Below are positions 43,264-53,582 of a DNA stretch of 64,000 nt, piece after piece. A model generated the notes under the pieces. It did no database searches. It saw only the letters and a list, made by a program, of their open reading frames with translations, and was not told the DNA's origin. The stretch lies in assembly GCA_035509615.1 (NCBI GenBank), contig DATJLK010000057.1, positions 1-64,000 of the forward strand, read 5' to 3'. Within the stretch, counting starts at the first letter, position 1; each line of letters starts with the position of its first letter. This DNA is from AP-15 sp035509615 (lineage in GTDB: Bacteria; Pseudomonadota; Alphaproteobacteria; ATCC43930; CGMCC-115725). Position numbers and translations under genes: made by a program.

Positions 43264-45297
43264 ATGCAATCTAAGGCCGCACGGTGGGGAAAGTGGCTGC
43301 TCACCACCGCAATTTGCACGTCAATGTTAAATTCGGTCGGCTTTGTTCAGGCGGCGGGTTTCGACGGCTCACCTCCCAATAAGGACGCCGCTGCCGCCTT
43401 TGCTACTGAAAGCCCGATCAAGCATGTCATCATTCTGATCGGCGAGAACCGCGGTCTCGACCACACCTTTGGCGTCTAAAAGCCGAAAGGTCGGGAACAG
43501 ACGATCTCGAACATCCTGTCGAAAGGCATCGTCAACGAGGACGGCTCGCCCGGGCGCAATTATGGGCTTGCGGCGCAATACGCCGTCAGCCCCCAGCCGA
43601 CCTATTATGTCGGAGCGCCGGACAGCGCCAAGACCCCATATAGCCTGGCCAATCTGATGCCGCAGCCCAATACCAACGGCGCGCCGCAGAACCCGTATTC
43701 GTCGATCGTCAACGCCGCGGGCACCAATTACAATACCGGCCCGTTCACGACGATCCCGCCCGAGCCAGACATCCAGCCGAAATATGCGGCATTGCTGACG
43801 ACGGGTGCTACCGGACTGCCCGCCGACTCGCTCGATACCCGCATTCCCCGCGCCGGTGCGTTGCCAAACGGACCGTTTGTACTGAAGGGTCCCAATATCA
43901 GCGACGACGACTATACCGGCGACATGACGCACCGCTTTTACCAGGCATGGCAGCAGCAGGATTGCAGTATCGCCAATGCGACCAAGGACAACCCCACGGG
44001 CTGCCTGCTCGATTTGTTCCCGTTTGTCATGGCGACCTATAGCCCGCCAAATTTCGCGACACTGACCGGCAATTTCAGCGAAGGCAACGAAATGGGGTTC
44101 TACGACGCCGAGCAGGAGCAGGCGTCGTTGCTTAAAGAACTGGCCGATCGATTCACCCTCAGCGACAACTACCATCAAGCCTTTCTGGGCGGGACCGGCG
44201 CCAACCACTTCATGTTTGGGACCGGCGACGCCGGCTTCTGGAGTGATGGCAACGGCAATCCGGTGACGCCACCCTCGAATATCGCCAACCCCAACCCCAA
44301 AGCCGGCACGATCAACGCCTACATCGCCGACAACAACTTCAGCGACTGTTCAGACCCGACCCAGCCCGGGGTCGCCCCGATTGTCGATTATCTGGCGTCG
44401 CTGCCCTATCACCCGGCGTCAAATTGCGCGGCCGGCCACTACTACATGCTGGACAACACCAATCCCGGCTATCTCCCGAACGGTTCGCCGGTGCCGGCGG
44501 TTCAGGGCGCGTTGCCGCCTTCCCCGGTCAAAACCAGCGGCGATGCGCTCGACGCGAAAAAGATCAGCTGGGCGTATTTTGGCGGCTCGTATAACGACGC
44601 CGTAATTCTTGCCAACGAGGCGGTGGCGGCGAACCCGAGCAATCCCAGCCTGACAATGGCCGCGCCCAACGACCCTGCCCACGCGCTCGGCGTCACCTAT
44701 TGCCAGATCTGCAACCCGTTCCAGTATGCCGCATCGATTATGGGTGTGCCCTCGGAGCGGACGGCCCACATCCAGGACACCGCCGATCTGATCGCCGACA
44801 TTCAAAACAACACATTGCCCGCGGTATCGATTGGCAAGCCGGATGGATTGCTCGACGGCCATCCGCAGAGTTCAAAGCTCGACCTGTTCGAAGCCTATGT
44901 CGAGAACGTACTGGCGACACCCGAGAAAAATCCACGACTTAAGGCAACGACGGCGGTGTTCATTACCTGGGACGAAGCCGGCGGTTACTGGGATTCGGGC
45001 TTTGTCCAGATTTTCGATTATTTCGGTGACGGCACGCGCCTTCCATTACTGGTGTTGTCGCCATACTCGGCCGGCGGCAAGATCGATCACGCCTATGCCG
45101 ACCACGTCTCGCTGTTGAAATTCATCGAGCGCAACTGGCACTTGCCGCCGCTGACCAATCGCAGCCGCGACAATCTGCCAAACCCGAAGGCGACGCGGCG
45201 AAACCCCTACGTTCCGACAAACATGCCGGCACTGACTGATCTGTTTGAAGCCTTCAACTTCGACTCGCGGCCCGATCTTCGGCCGTATTTGCAATAA
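43264..45297 (+). pseudogene. Secreted phosphoesterase (phospholipase C/acid phosphatase family) with one in-frame TAA
   Basis: The gene starts at ATG 43264 behind GGAGG. It encodes a signal peptide (LLTTAICTSMLNSVGFVQAAG) and the family's first catalytic motif IKHVIILIGENRGLDHTFGV. A TAA stop follows at 43477-43479. The same frame continues at once with KPKGREQTISNILSKGIVNEDG, where relatives read a Tyr codon. It stays open to 45297 (TLSDNYHQAFLGGTGANHFMFGTGDA, AVFITWDEAGGYWDSGFVQ, LPLLVLSPYSAGGKIDHAYADHVSLLKFIERNW). Only one base change (TAT/TAC to TAA) separates it from a full 677-codon gene. A separate start at 43657 would lack the signal and the first metal ligands. Confidence 0.88.
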
Positions 45298-45324
45298 CCC
45301 GCGATCGGCGCCGGGGCCAGAACA

Positions 45325-45996
45325 GTGTGGGCATCGATCAGAGCGCTGTCCCCGGCGCTCAGCTTTCTCGGCATCCTCGCCCTGTTCGGCGGCACTGCGG
45401 CGGCGGAGCAATTCTCCGCCGATATCGTGACGACAAACGCAGGTGATCGGATGGCGGGCGCCGCCGGCAAGCTGTACGTTCGAGACAGCCTCGTCCGCTT
45501 CGAAACGCCCGATTTTCGCAGCGGCCGCTTTCTAGTGAATGTCAGTGCCGACACCGCCTTCTTTGTGATGCCCGCGCAAGATATCTACATGGACGCGAAG
45601 GAATCGAGTTCGCTGACCCAGATTCTGGTTCCGGTCGATCCGGGTGACCCGTGCCAGGCTTGGCAGACGATGGCAAAGATCGCCGGTGCGGCCGGTCACG
45701 GTTCAAAATGGCATTGCCGCCGGCTCGGCACCGACAATATCGACGGGCGCCAGGTCATCGAGTACCAGGCGACCTCACCAGCGGGGTCAGCGATCACCGC
45801 CACGATCGATCCGCTCCTCAAATTTCCGATCACGTTCCAGTACCAGGACGGCACCAAGGTCGAACTCGTCGACATCCGCGAACAGCCGCAACCGGCCGCG
45901 CTGTTCCAAATGCCGGCTGGCTCCCGCAAATTCGACCCGCAACAGTTGATCGAACGGATCAAGCGAAGCGATGTATGGGTCGAACCACCCAAGTAA
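45325..45996 (+). CDS. Secreted protein of unknown function (LolA/DUF4412-like fold suspected)
   Basis: A 223-aa protein with a GTG start and a signal peptide (LSPALSFLGILALFGGTAAAEQ). The mature part is beta-rich: EQFSADIVTTNAGDRMAGAAGKLYVRDSLVRFET, FVMPAQDIYMDAKESSSL, and DGRQVIEYQATSPAGSAITATIDPLLKFPITFQYQDGTKVELVDIRE. The order of strands resembles LolA-type and DUF4412 periplasmic proteins. Two cysteines (about 112 and 132) may form a disulfide. Unlike the three genes before it, its frame is intact. Confidence 0.65.
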   Translation: MWASIRALSPALSFLGILALFGGTAAAEQFSADIVTTNAGDRMAGAAGKLYVRDSLVRFETPDFRSGRFLVNVSADTAFFVMPAQDIYMDAKESSSLTQILVPVDPGDPCQAWQTMAKIAGAAGHGSKWHCRRLGTDNIDGRQVIEYQATSPAGSAITATIDPLLKFPITFQYQDGTKVELVDIREQPQPAALFQMPAGSRKFDPQQLIERIKRSDVWVEPPK

Positions 45997-46006
45997 CAAC
46001 ACCGAA

Positions 46007-46036
46007 ACCCGGCTCGGCCAACACCGGCCGCCGGGT
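46007..46036. terminator. Hairpin terminator between the secreted protein and atpC
   Basis: ACCCGGC (46007-46013) pairs with GCCGGGT (46030-46036), and an inner GGCC/GGCC stem stacks within it. It starts 11 nt after the stop of the plus-strand gene and lies downstream of the minus-strand atp operon, so it could serve both. Confidence 0.45.
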
Positions 46037-46271
46037 GCTCTCGGTTTGCGTTAAATAAATAATCAGTTCAGCTTGTCAAAAGCGGCGGCGTCATCACGCC
46101 GGTCTGGCCCGATCGACCGGTTCCGCGCCGACGTACCAAGCCATGATCGTCTCGGGTCAAAGTGCACGATGTTCCGATCCGGTACATGGATCATGGTGTC
46201 GTCGTCCGTGGACCGAGAGTCGGATTCACGCCTGCAATGGACGCTCTGTTTCGATTGCGGGCGATTCGGGT

Positions 46272-46727
46272 CTAGTGTGCGGCCGCTTCGGCCAAGGCTT
46301 GCAGTTTCGCCTGGGCGACGGCCTGGTCGCGTTCGAGCCCGGCGAGTTCGGTCAAGAGCCGCTCACGGTCGGTGCCGGAGGCGCGCGCCACCTGTTCACG
46401 CAGGCTCGGCAGATTCCCCTGAACAATCTGCAATTCGGCTTCGATCGCCGCGCGGTCGATTTCCTCGGCGGCAAGCGCCTCGTTCGCCAGCACGGTGCAG
46501 CGCTCGGGCGTCACCTCGGCAAAGCCGCCCGAAACAAAGATGCGCCGCACCACTGTCTGGCCCTGATAGATTTCGAGCGTCCCCGGCCGGATCGTCGAGA
46601 TTAGCAATGAATGCCCGGGCAACACCCCAAAATTCCCCTCTACACCCGGCACGACGACCATGTCGACCGGTTCCGAAAGCATCATGCGCTCGGGGGTCAC
46701 GAGTTCGAAATTCACCTGGTCCGGCAT
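46272..46727 (-). CDS. atpC: ATP synthase F1 epsilon subunit
   Basis: A 151-aa rotor subunit. It starts MPDQVNFELVTPERMMLSEPVDMVVVPGVEGNFGVLPGHSLLIST, the conserved beta-sandwich domain, and ends with an Ala/Glu-rich helical hairpin (EEIDRAAIEAELQIVQGNL and onward). I chose ATG 46727 because the 15 residues in front of it are not conserved. Last gene of atpHAGDC, 153 nt after atpD. Confidence 0.93.
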   Translation of the reverse strand: MPDQVNFELVTPERMMLSEPVDMVVVPGVEGNFGVLPGHSLLISTIRPGTLEIYQGQTVVRRIFVSGGFAEVTPERCTVLANEALAAEEIDRAAIEAELQIVQGNLPSLREQVARASGTDRERLLTELAGLERDQAVAQAKLQALAEAAAH

Positions 46728-46880
46728 GTCGACCGCACTCGCGCTCAGAGCAGGATCGCATGAGATGGGCATAAAATCCCCACTTCATGCGTGAAATCCC
46801 GCTCTCGATTTCAAGGGTAAGACCATGATTCACGGTATCGGATCGCAGCGCCGGGCGCTTCGACCCGATACAATCACTGT

Positions 46881-48305
<1,425 letters not shown>

Positions 48306-48349
48306 GTTGAGGAATGCCCTATCTCAGTACAGATCCGCGGAGGCCAAAT

Positions 48350-49249
48350 TCAGGCGGCGCGCAATGATTCGGCGCCCGAAATGATTTCGATCAGCTCCTT
48401 GGTGATCGCCGCCTGACGGGTACGATTATAGTTCAAGGTCAGCCGGCCAATCATCTCCCCGGCATTGCGGGTTGCGTTGTCCATCGCGGTCATCCGGGCG
48501 CCTTGCTCGCTTGCCGCATTTTCGAGAAGCGCGGTGTAGATCTGAACCGCGAGGTTCTGCGGCAATAGTTCGCCGAGAATTTCTTCTTCATCCGGCTCGA
48601 ATTCATACACCCCCGCTCTCGCGCGCGAGAATGCATCGCCTTCGTCCTCAGCCTCGACCGGGAACGGGATCAGCTGCTGTACCGTAACGATTTGAGTGAT
48701 CGCCGAGCGAAACCGGTTGAAGATGATCGTGCAGGCGTCAAACGAGCCGCCCCGAAACAGCACCAGGATGCGCTCGGCGATGTCTTGCGCCTCGTCAAAG
48801 GCAAGATGCCGTCTGCCGATATCGGTCAGGCTGTCGTGGATCATGCGCCCATAGTCACGGCGCAGCCCGTCGCGGCCTTTGCGCCCGACGGTCAGGATGA
48901 TGACGCGCTTGCCACCAGCTTCAAGCTCGCGAATGCGGCGCCGCGCTTCGCGCAGGATCGTGGCGTTGAACCCCCCGGCGAGGCCGCGGTCCGAAGTCGC
49001 GACGACAATCAGGTGGGTTTCATCCTTGCCGGTGCCGACAAGCAATGGCGGCGCCGTCGGCAGCCCTGTCATGCGCGCGGCGAGCGAGCTGAGGACGCGT
49101 TCCATCCGCTGGGCATAGGGGCGCGCCGCCTCGGCCTGCTCCTGCGCGCGCCGCAGGCGGGAGGCAGCCACGACCTTCATCGCCGCGGTGATCTTTTGGG
49201 TCGATTGGACGCTGCGGATCCGGACCCGCAAGTCCTTCAAGCTTGGCAT
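48350..49249 (-). CDS. atpG: ATP synthase F1 gamma subunit
   Basis: A 299-aa central stalk. It starts MPSLKDLRVRIRSVQSTQKITAAMKVVAASRLRRAQEQAE, has VATSDRGLAGGFNATILREA near 78-97, and ends with the C-terminal coiled-coil SEQGARMTAMDNATRNAGEMIGRLTLNYNRTRQAAITKELIEIISGAESL. I chose ATG 49249, where conservation begins. A repeat-like spacer of 178 nt separates it from atpA. Confidence 0.95.
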   Translation of the reverse strand: MPSLKDLRVRIRSVQSTQKITAAMKVVAASRLRRAQEQAEAARPYAQRMERVLSSLAARMTGLPTAPPLLVGTGKDETHLIVVATSDRGLAGGFNATILREARRRIRELEAGGKRVIILTVGRKGRDGLRRDYGRMIHDSLTDIGRRHLAFDEAQDIAERILVLFRGGSFDACTIIFNRFRSAITQIVTVQQLIPFPVEAEDEGDAFSRARAGVYEFEPDEEEILGELLPQNLAVQIYTALLENAASEQGARMTAMDNATRNAGEMIGRLTLNYNRTRQAAITKELIEIISGAESLRAA

Positions 49250-49282
49250 CGGCGCTGCTTCGCGGCTGCGACCGGATGCGCT

Positions 49283-49412
49283 GCACCACCCCTCTGCCTC
49301 GCCCCGCAAGACGAGGAGAGGGCGGGGCGGAGGGGGCAACCCGGGCGCTTGCGGCTTCGCCCCCTACCCGATCCCCCTCCCCGCAATTGCAGGAGAAGAG
49401 GGAGAAGCATTC
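49283..49412. repeat. Pyrimidine/purine-rich palindromic repeat inside the atp operon
   Basis: The atpA-atpG gap holds clustered C-runs and G-runs with local palindromes, such as CCTCG-CCCCGCAAGA-CGAGG, then CCCCTACCCGATCCCCCTCC and AAGAGGGAG. The composition resembles dispersed palindromic repeats of alphaproteobacteria (segments like CCCCTCCCCGCAATTGC). It could form RNA structure between the two cistrons. Confidence 0.4.
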
Positions 49413-49427
49413 CCGACATTAAGGCCA

Positions 49428-50957
49428 TCAGGCAAAGGTTTTGATAAAGCCGTCGAGGAATTCGACCAGCGCCTTGTCGATCTCGGGCGTCACTTCTTTG
49501 CTGGTGCGGATTGCCTCGAGCAGTTCCGGGTGCTGGGCCCTCAGTTCACCGAGCATCGCGGTCTCGAACCGGGTAACGGCCCCGACCTCGACCTGATCGA
49601 GATAGCCGCGGGTCCCGGCAAAGATCGATACGACCTGTTCTTCGACCGGCACCGGCGAGAATTGCGGCTGTTTCAACAGCTCGGTAAGCCGCGCGCCGCG
49701 CGCCAGCAGGCGTTGCGTTGACGCGTCAAGGTCAGAGGCGAATTGCGAAAAAGCCGCCATCTCGCGGTATTGCGCAAGCTCGAGTTTGATGCGTCCGGCG
49801 ACCTGCTTCATCGCCTTGATCTGCGCTGCCGATCCGACCCGGCTGACGGACAGCCCGACATTGATCGCCGGCCGGATGCCACGGTAGAACAGTTCGGTTT
49901 CGAGAAAGATCTGGCCGTCGGTGATCGAGATCACATTGGTCGGAATATAGGCCGAGACGTCACCGGCCTGGGTCTCGATGACCGGCAGCGCGGTCAACGA
50001 GCCGGCGCCGTGTTCCTCATTCATCTTCGCGGCGCGTTCGAGCAACCGTGAATGCAGATAAAACACGTCCCCTGGATAGGCCTCGCGGCCCGGAGGACGG
50101 CGCAGCAGCAGCGACATCTGACGATAGGCGACGGCATGCTTTGACAGATCGTCGTAAATGATCAGCGCATGCATACCGTTGTCGCGAAAGAACTCGCCCA
50201 TGGCACACCCGGCATAGGGTGCCAGATACTGCAGCGGCGCCGGTTCCGACGCGGTTGCCGCCACCACGATCGAGTATTCGAGCGCACCGTAATCCTGCAA
50301 GGTCTTGACGATCTGCGCGACCGACGAGCGCTTTTGCCCGATCGCGACATAAATGCAGTAGAGCTTTGCCCGCTCGTCGGTGCCGGCATGGACCGGCCGC
50401 TGGTTCAACACGGCATCGATGGCGACTGCCGTCTTGCCGGTCTGGCGGTCGCCGATGATCAATTCTCGCTGGCCGCGGCCGATCGGCACCAGCGCGTCGA
50501 TCGCCTTCAACCCGGTCTGGACCGGTTCGTGCACCGAGCGGCGCGGGACGATGCCGGGAGCCTTGACCTCGACCCTGGTGCGGTGGACATCGACCAGCGG
50601 CCCCTTGCCGTCGATCGGCTCGCCCAGCGCGTCGACGACACGGCCCAACAGCCCGCGACCAACCGGCACATCGACGATCGCACTCGTGCGTTTGACCGTA
50701 TCGCCTTCGCCGATGCCGCTGTCCTCGCCAAACACGACGACGCCGACATTGTCGCTTTCCAAGTTCAGCGCCATGCCGCGCACGCCGTTCGGGAACTCGA
50801 CCATTTCGCCGGCCTGGACCTGGTCGAGGCCATAGATGCGGGCGATCCCGTCGCCGATCGACAGCACCTGGCCGACCTCGGCGACATCCGCCTCGCTGCC
50901 GAAGTTGGCGATCTGCTGCTTGAGGATCGCCGAGATCTCTGCCGCGCCTATTTCCAT
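49428..50957 (-). CDS. atpA: ATP synthase F1 alpha subunit
   Basis: A 509-aa regulatory nucleotide-binding subunit. It starts MEIGAAEISAILKQQIANFGSEADVAEVGQVLSIGDGIARIYGL. Walker A is ELIIGDRQTGKTAVAIDAV near 165-183, ALIIYDDLSKHAVAYRQMSLLLRRPPGREAYPGDVFYLHSRLLERAA is near 263-309, and NVGLSVSRVGSAAQIKAMKQVAG is near 366. Standard length and context. Confidence 0.98.
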   Translation of the reverse strand: MEIGAAEISAILKQQIANFGSEADVAEVGQVLSIGDGIARIYGLDQVQAGEMVEFPNGVRGMALNLESDNVGVVVFGEDSGIGEGDTVKRTSAIVDVPVGRGLLGRVVDALGEPIDGKGPLVDVHRTRVEVKAPGIVPRRSVHEPVQTGLKAIDALVPIGRGQRELIIGDRQTGKTAVAIDAVLNQRPVHAGTDERAKLYCIYVAIGQKRSSVAQIVKTLQDYGALEYSIVVAATASEPAPLQYLAPYAGCAMGEFFRDNGMHALIIYDDLSKHAVAYRQMSLLLRRPPGREAYPGDVFYLHSRLLERAAKMNEEHGAGSLTALPVIETQAGDVSAYIPTNVISITDGQIFLETELFYRGIRPAINVGLSVSRVGSAAQIKAMKQVAGRIKLELAQYREMAAFSQFASDLDASTQRLLARGARLTELLKQPQFSPVPVEEQVVSIFAGTRGYLDQVEVGAVTRFETAMLGELRAQHPELLEAIRTSKEVTPEIDKALVEFLDGFIKTFA

Positions 50958-50972
50958 GAAAACCCCTTCAGC

Positions 50973-51578
50973 CTATGCTTTCATCGCCAATTGCAGACGT
51001 CTCAATTTGTTCTCGACCGAGGCGTCAACCATGCGCGAGCCGACTTTGACGATCATCCCGCCGATCAACCGCTGATCGACCCGCGCGTCAACCGTGACCC
51101 GGCGACCGACCGTCCGCCGCAAATGCTCGCCCAGCGCGTTCATCTGGGTTGCGGTCAGCGGTTGGGCGGTGATGACCTCGGCACTAACCTCGCCGCGCCG
51201 CTCGGCGAGCCTGGCGAGAAATGCGGTAATCATTGCCGGGATGGCGAAAAGCCGCCGGTTGCGAGCCACCACAGCGAGAAAATCGCGAACCAAGGGCGAC
51301 AGTTGGGCATGCTGCGCCAGCGCTTCCACCGCGCGCGCCTGATCGAGACGCGACAGGATGGGGCTGCGGACGAGACGCATCAGATCGGCACTCTCGCTCA
51401 GCATCGCCCGCAACTGACGAAGGTCGCTTGCCACTTCATCAAGGGCACGGCGTTCATCGGCAATGTCGAACAGCGCCGTCGCATACCGCTCGGCAAGGGC
51501 TGACACGCCTGTCGCTTCGGAAGCCACTGTACAGCAGTCCTCGCGCGCCACACCGGCGAAAGCCGGAGCAGCATTCAT
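50973..51578 (-). CDS. atpH: ATP synthase F1 delta subunit
   Basis: A 201-aa peripheral stalk subunit linking F1 to subunit b. The conserved part begins VSALAERYATALFDIADE at about 25-42; the C-terminal FRRTVGRRVTVDARVDQRLIGGMIVKVGSRMVDASVENKLRRLQLAM pattern is diagnostic. The first 24 residues (from ATG 51578) are unusual, so an internal start is possible. First gene of the operon; the Fo genes are not in the window, as is usual in alphaproteobacteria. Confidence 0.93.
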   Translation of the reverse strand: MNAAPAFAGVAREDCCTVASEATGVSALAERYATALFDIADERRALDEVASDLRQLRAMLSESADLMRLVRSPILSRLDQARAVEALAQHAQLSPLVRDFLAVVARNRRLFAIPAMITAFLARLAERRGEVSAEVITAQPLTATQMNALGEHLRRTVGRRVTVDARVDQRLIGGMIVKVGSRMVDASVENKLRRLQLAMKA

Positions 51579-51902
51579 TGTTGTTTTCGGATCGCGCCCA
51601 GGCGCCCCCGCCGGGCAAAGCCGCCGGCGAGTTCCCTAACACAGCCCTGAACCGCGCGCAACCGTCGGCTTTCGCTGACTAATCGGCACAGACCCGGCCG
51701 CGGACCGGGACAGCACCCATCGCCGTCAAGCCCGCCCGCCGGCTGTGCCGCACACACAGCGCGCAACGCCTTGACAGGCCGTCGTGCAACGCCACCCCGG
51801 CGCCGAGACCAGTCAGCCGGCGAGCCCAGACCTCTGCCAGTTGACTCCTGTTGCGCCCGCGGCTTCGTCCGGCGGCTAATCTACCTGCGAACGCGGCAGA
51901 GT
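51579..51902. other. Non-coding gap upstream of the atp operon
   Basis: The 324 nt between atpH and the hydrolase stop show no convincing gene or RNA. The atp promoter should lie here on the minus strand, but I could not pick out confident -35/-10 boxes. Confidence 0.6.
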
Positions 51903-52790
51903 TCAGGTCGTGACCGCAAAAAAGTCGCGCAAGGCCTCGCAGGTGTCATCGGGCGCCTCTTCAGGAATGAAGTGGCCGCTGTCAATCGCACGGCCGCGAA
52001 CATTTTCGGCATGATCACGCCACACCGCGAGCACGTCGTATCCGCTGCCTTGCGAACTTCGCTTCCCCCACAGCATCAGTAACGGCATGGTGAGTTTGCG
52101 ACCGCGATCGGCGCGATCGTGCTCAAGATCGATCGAGGCGCCGGCGCGATATTCGTCGCAGGTGGCGCGGATCGTTTCCGGGTTTCTAAAGCAGCGCAGA
52201 TATTCGGCGAATGCCTCGGGCTCGATCTTTGCCGGATCGCGCAATAACGCGGCGAGCTGATGCCGCAAAAAGAACTCGGTCTCGGCGCCGATCAGCCGCT
52301 CCGGCAAGCCGCCCGGCTGGATCAGAAAAAACCAGTGCCAGCTGGAGGTCGCCGCCTTCTGATCGATCGTCTCAAAGCGATAGAGTGTCGGCACGATGTC
52401 GAGCAGCGCCAGCCGCTCGATCTGCTCGGCGTGGTCGCGCGCGAGACGGTGCGCGACCCGGGCGCCGCGGTCGTGGCCGGCGACCGCAAAGCGCTCGAAG
52501 CCCAATGCCGCCATCGTCTCGATCTGATCGAGCGCCAAAGCGCGCTTGCTGAAATTTTCGTTGTCGGGGCCGGCCGGCGGTTTCGAGCTGTCGCCATAAC
52601 CGCGCAGATCCGGAATTACGAGGGTGAATTCCTTGGCAAGCCTCGGCGCCACCTTGCGCCACATCAAATGCGTCTGCGGATAGCCGTGCAGCAACAATAG
52701 CGGTGGCCCTTTGCCGCCGGTGACGAGGTTGATTTCGGCGCCGGTGGTCCTGATCCGACGATCTTCGAAGCCCGGGAAAAAACCGGCCAT
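51903..52790 (-). CDS. Haloacetate dehalogenase-like alpha/beta hydrolase
   Basis: A 295-aa alpha/beta hydrolase very like fluoroacetate dehalogenases. Features in order: LLLLHGYPQTHLMWRKVAPRLA, the nucleophile Asp in VAGHDRGARVAHRLARDH (with the two arginines that bind the carboxylate), and LALLDIVPTLYRFE. SSWHWFFLIQPGGLPERLIGA holds the His-Trp pair that cradles the leaving halide, and the catalytic His lies in DSGHFIPEEAPDDT. I chose MAGFFPGFEDRRI at 52790 as the start. Epoxide hydrolase activity is the main alternative, but His-Trp and the YRAGASIDLEHD segment favour dehalogenase. Confidence 0.8.
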   Translation of the reverse strand: MAGFFPGFEDRRIRTTGAEINLVTGGKGPPLLLLHGYPQTHLMWRKVAPRLAKEFTLVIPDLRGYGDSSKPPAGPDNENFSKRALALDQIETMAALGFERFAVAGHDRGARVAHRLARDHAEQIERLALLDIVPTLYRFETIDQKAATSSWHWFFLIQPGGLPERLIGAETEFFLRHQLAALLRDPAKIEPEAFAEYLRCFRNPETIRATCDEYRAGASIDLEHDRADRGRKLTMPLLMLWGKRSSQGSGYDVLAVWRDHAENVRGRAIDSGHFIPEEAPDDTCEALRDFFAVTT

Positions 52791-52873
52791 CAATCCTCCA
52801 ATCCATGGGCTCGCGTCGCCCCTCACCCCGGCTTTTTCCCGACCGGCGGCGAGAGCGACCGGTGTTGGCGGGG

Positions 52874-52899
52874 GCAGCGGACCGATGCAGCGGACCGAT
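52874..52899. repeat. 13-bp tandem duplication
   Basis: GCAGCGGACCGAT occurs twice without a gap (52874-52886 and 52887-52899), in the intergenic space downstream of the VOC gene. Confidence 0.9.
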
Positions 52900-52919
52900 A
52901 AGGTCGAGCGCTGGCGACG

Positions 52920-53372
52920 CTACAACCCGCGGGTGGCTTCGCCTTTCAGTTCGACGGTATTGCCATCGGGATCGGTGATGTAGATCGACGGGCCGTAGCC
53001 CTCGGCGCCATAGCGCTCGTGGACATCGCCCGGATCGACCCCGTTGTTGCTCAGATGCGCCTTCAGCGCCGCCGCATCAAAGCCGATCACCCGCACGCAA
53101 AAATGATCCATGTTCCGCCCGGCTTTGTCCGGGGCGTCGTGCGGCGAGACTGATGCCGGCACGAGATCGATCAACGACGCGCCGGCGCGCAACTGCACCA
53201 GCCGCGGCTGCTGCAGCTCGCGTTCGACCCGGCAGCCCAGCACCCTGTTGTAAAACGAGATCGCACGATCGAGATCGCCGACGCGCAGGACGACATGGTC
53301 GAGCCCGCCAATCCGGACTGGCGCCTCACTGCGGGTCGCGGCCGTCGTTTCAATAGTGGCTGCATCGGGCAT
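52920..53372 (-). CDS. VOC family protein (glyoxalase/bleomycin-resistance/dioxygenase)
   Basis: A 150-aa single VOC protein. Metal-ligand pattern: His in GGLDHVVLRVGDLDRAISFYNRVLGC (about 25), LVQLRAGASLIDLVP near 62, His in NMDHFCVRVIGFD near 88, and Glu in ITDPDGNTVELKGEA near the end. The start ATG is at 53372. It is divergent from the amidohydrolase gene 210 nt away, which suggests a shared control region. The substrate is unknown. Confidence 0.82.
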   Translation of the reverse strand: MPDAATIETTAATRSEAPVRIGGLDHVVLRVGDLDRAISFYNRVLGCRVERELQQPRLVQLRAGASLIDLVPASVSPHDAPDKAGRNMDHFCVRVIGFDAAALKAHLSNNGVDPGDVHERYGAEGYGPSIYITDPDGNTVELKGEATRGL

Positions 53373-53582
53373 GGGTCGGCTCCTTCGGTTCGTTGGCGCG
53401 CTCCGGATCATGCCGCATTCCGCCCGAATGAGGCAAGCAAGCCCGGCCGCTCGGATCGGTATTGCACGCAATTCATGTCGCGTCTGCAAAAATGCCGGCT
53501 GCGGCAGACGGCATTGGTGGGCAAATCCGCGGCGCAACGGAGTACAGTCGACGCGATACGCAACCTGATGCGGGGAAACGAT

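Noticed and set aside
43477..43479. Recoding of the stop codon (selenocysteine or pyrrolysine)
   Set aside because: The codon is TAA, not TGA or TAG, and no recoding element or enzymes are seen.
43657..45297. A separate 546-aa phosphoesterase starting at 43657
   Set aside because: It would lack the signal peptide and first catalytic motif, which are encoded in the same frame just upstream of the TAA. The two parts are one interrupted gene.
46073..46774. A 233-aa open frame on the plus strand
   Set aside because: It is antisense to atpC and rich in Arg/Pro/Ser with no family similarity.
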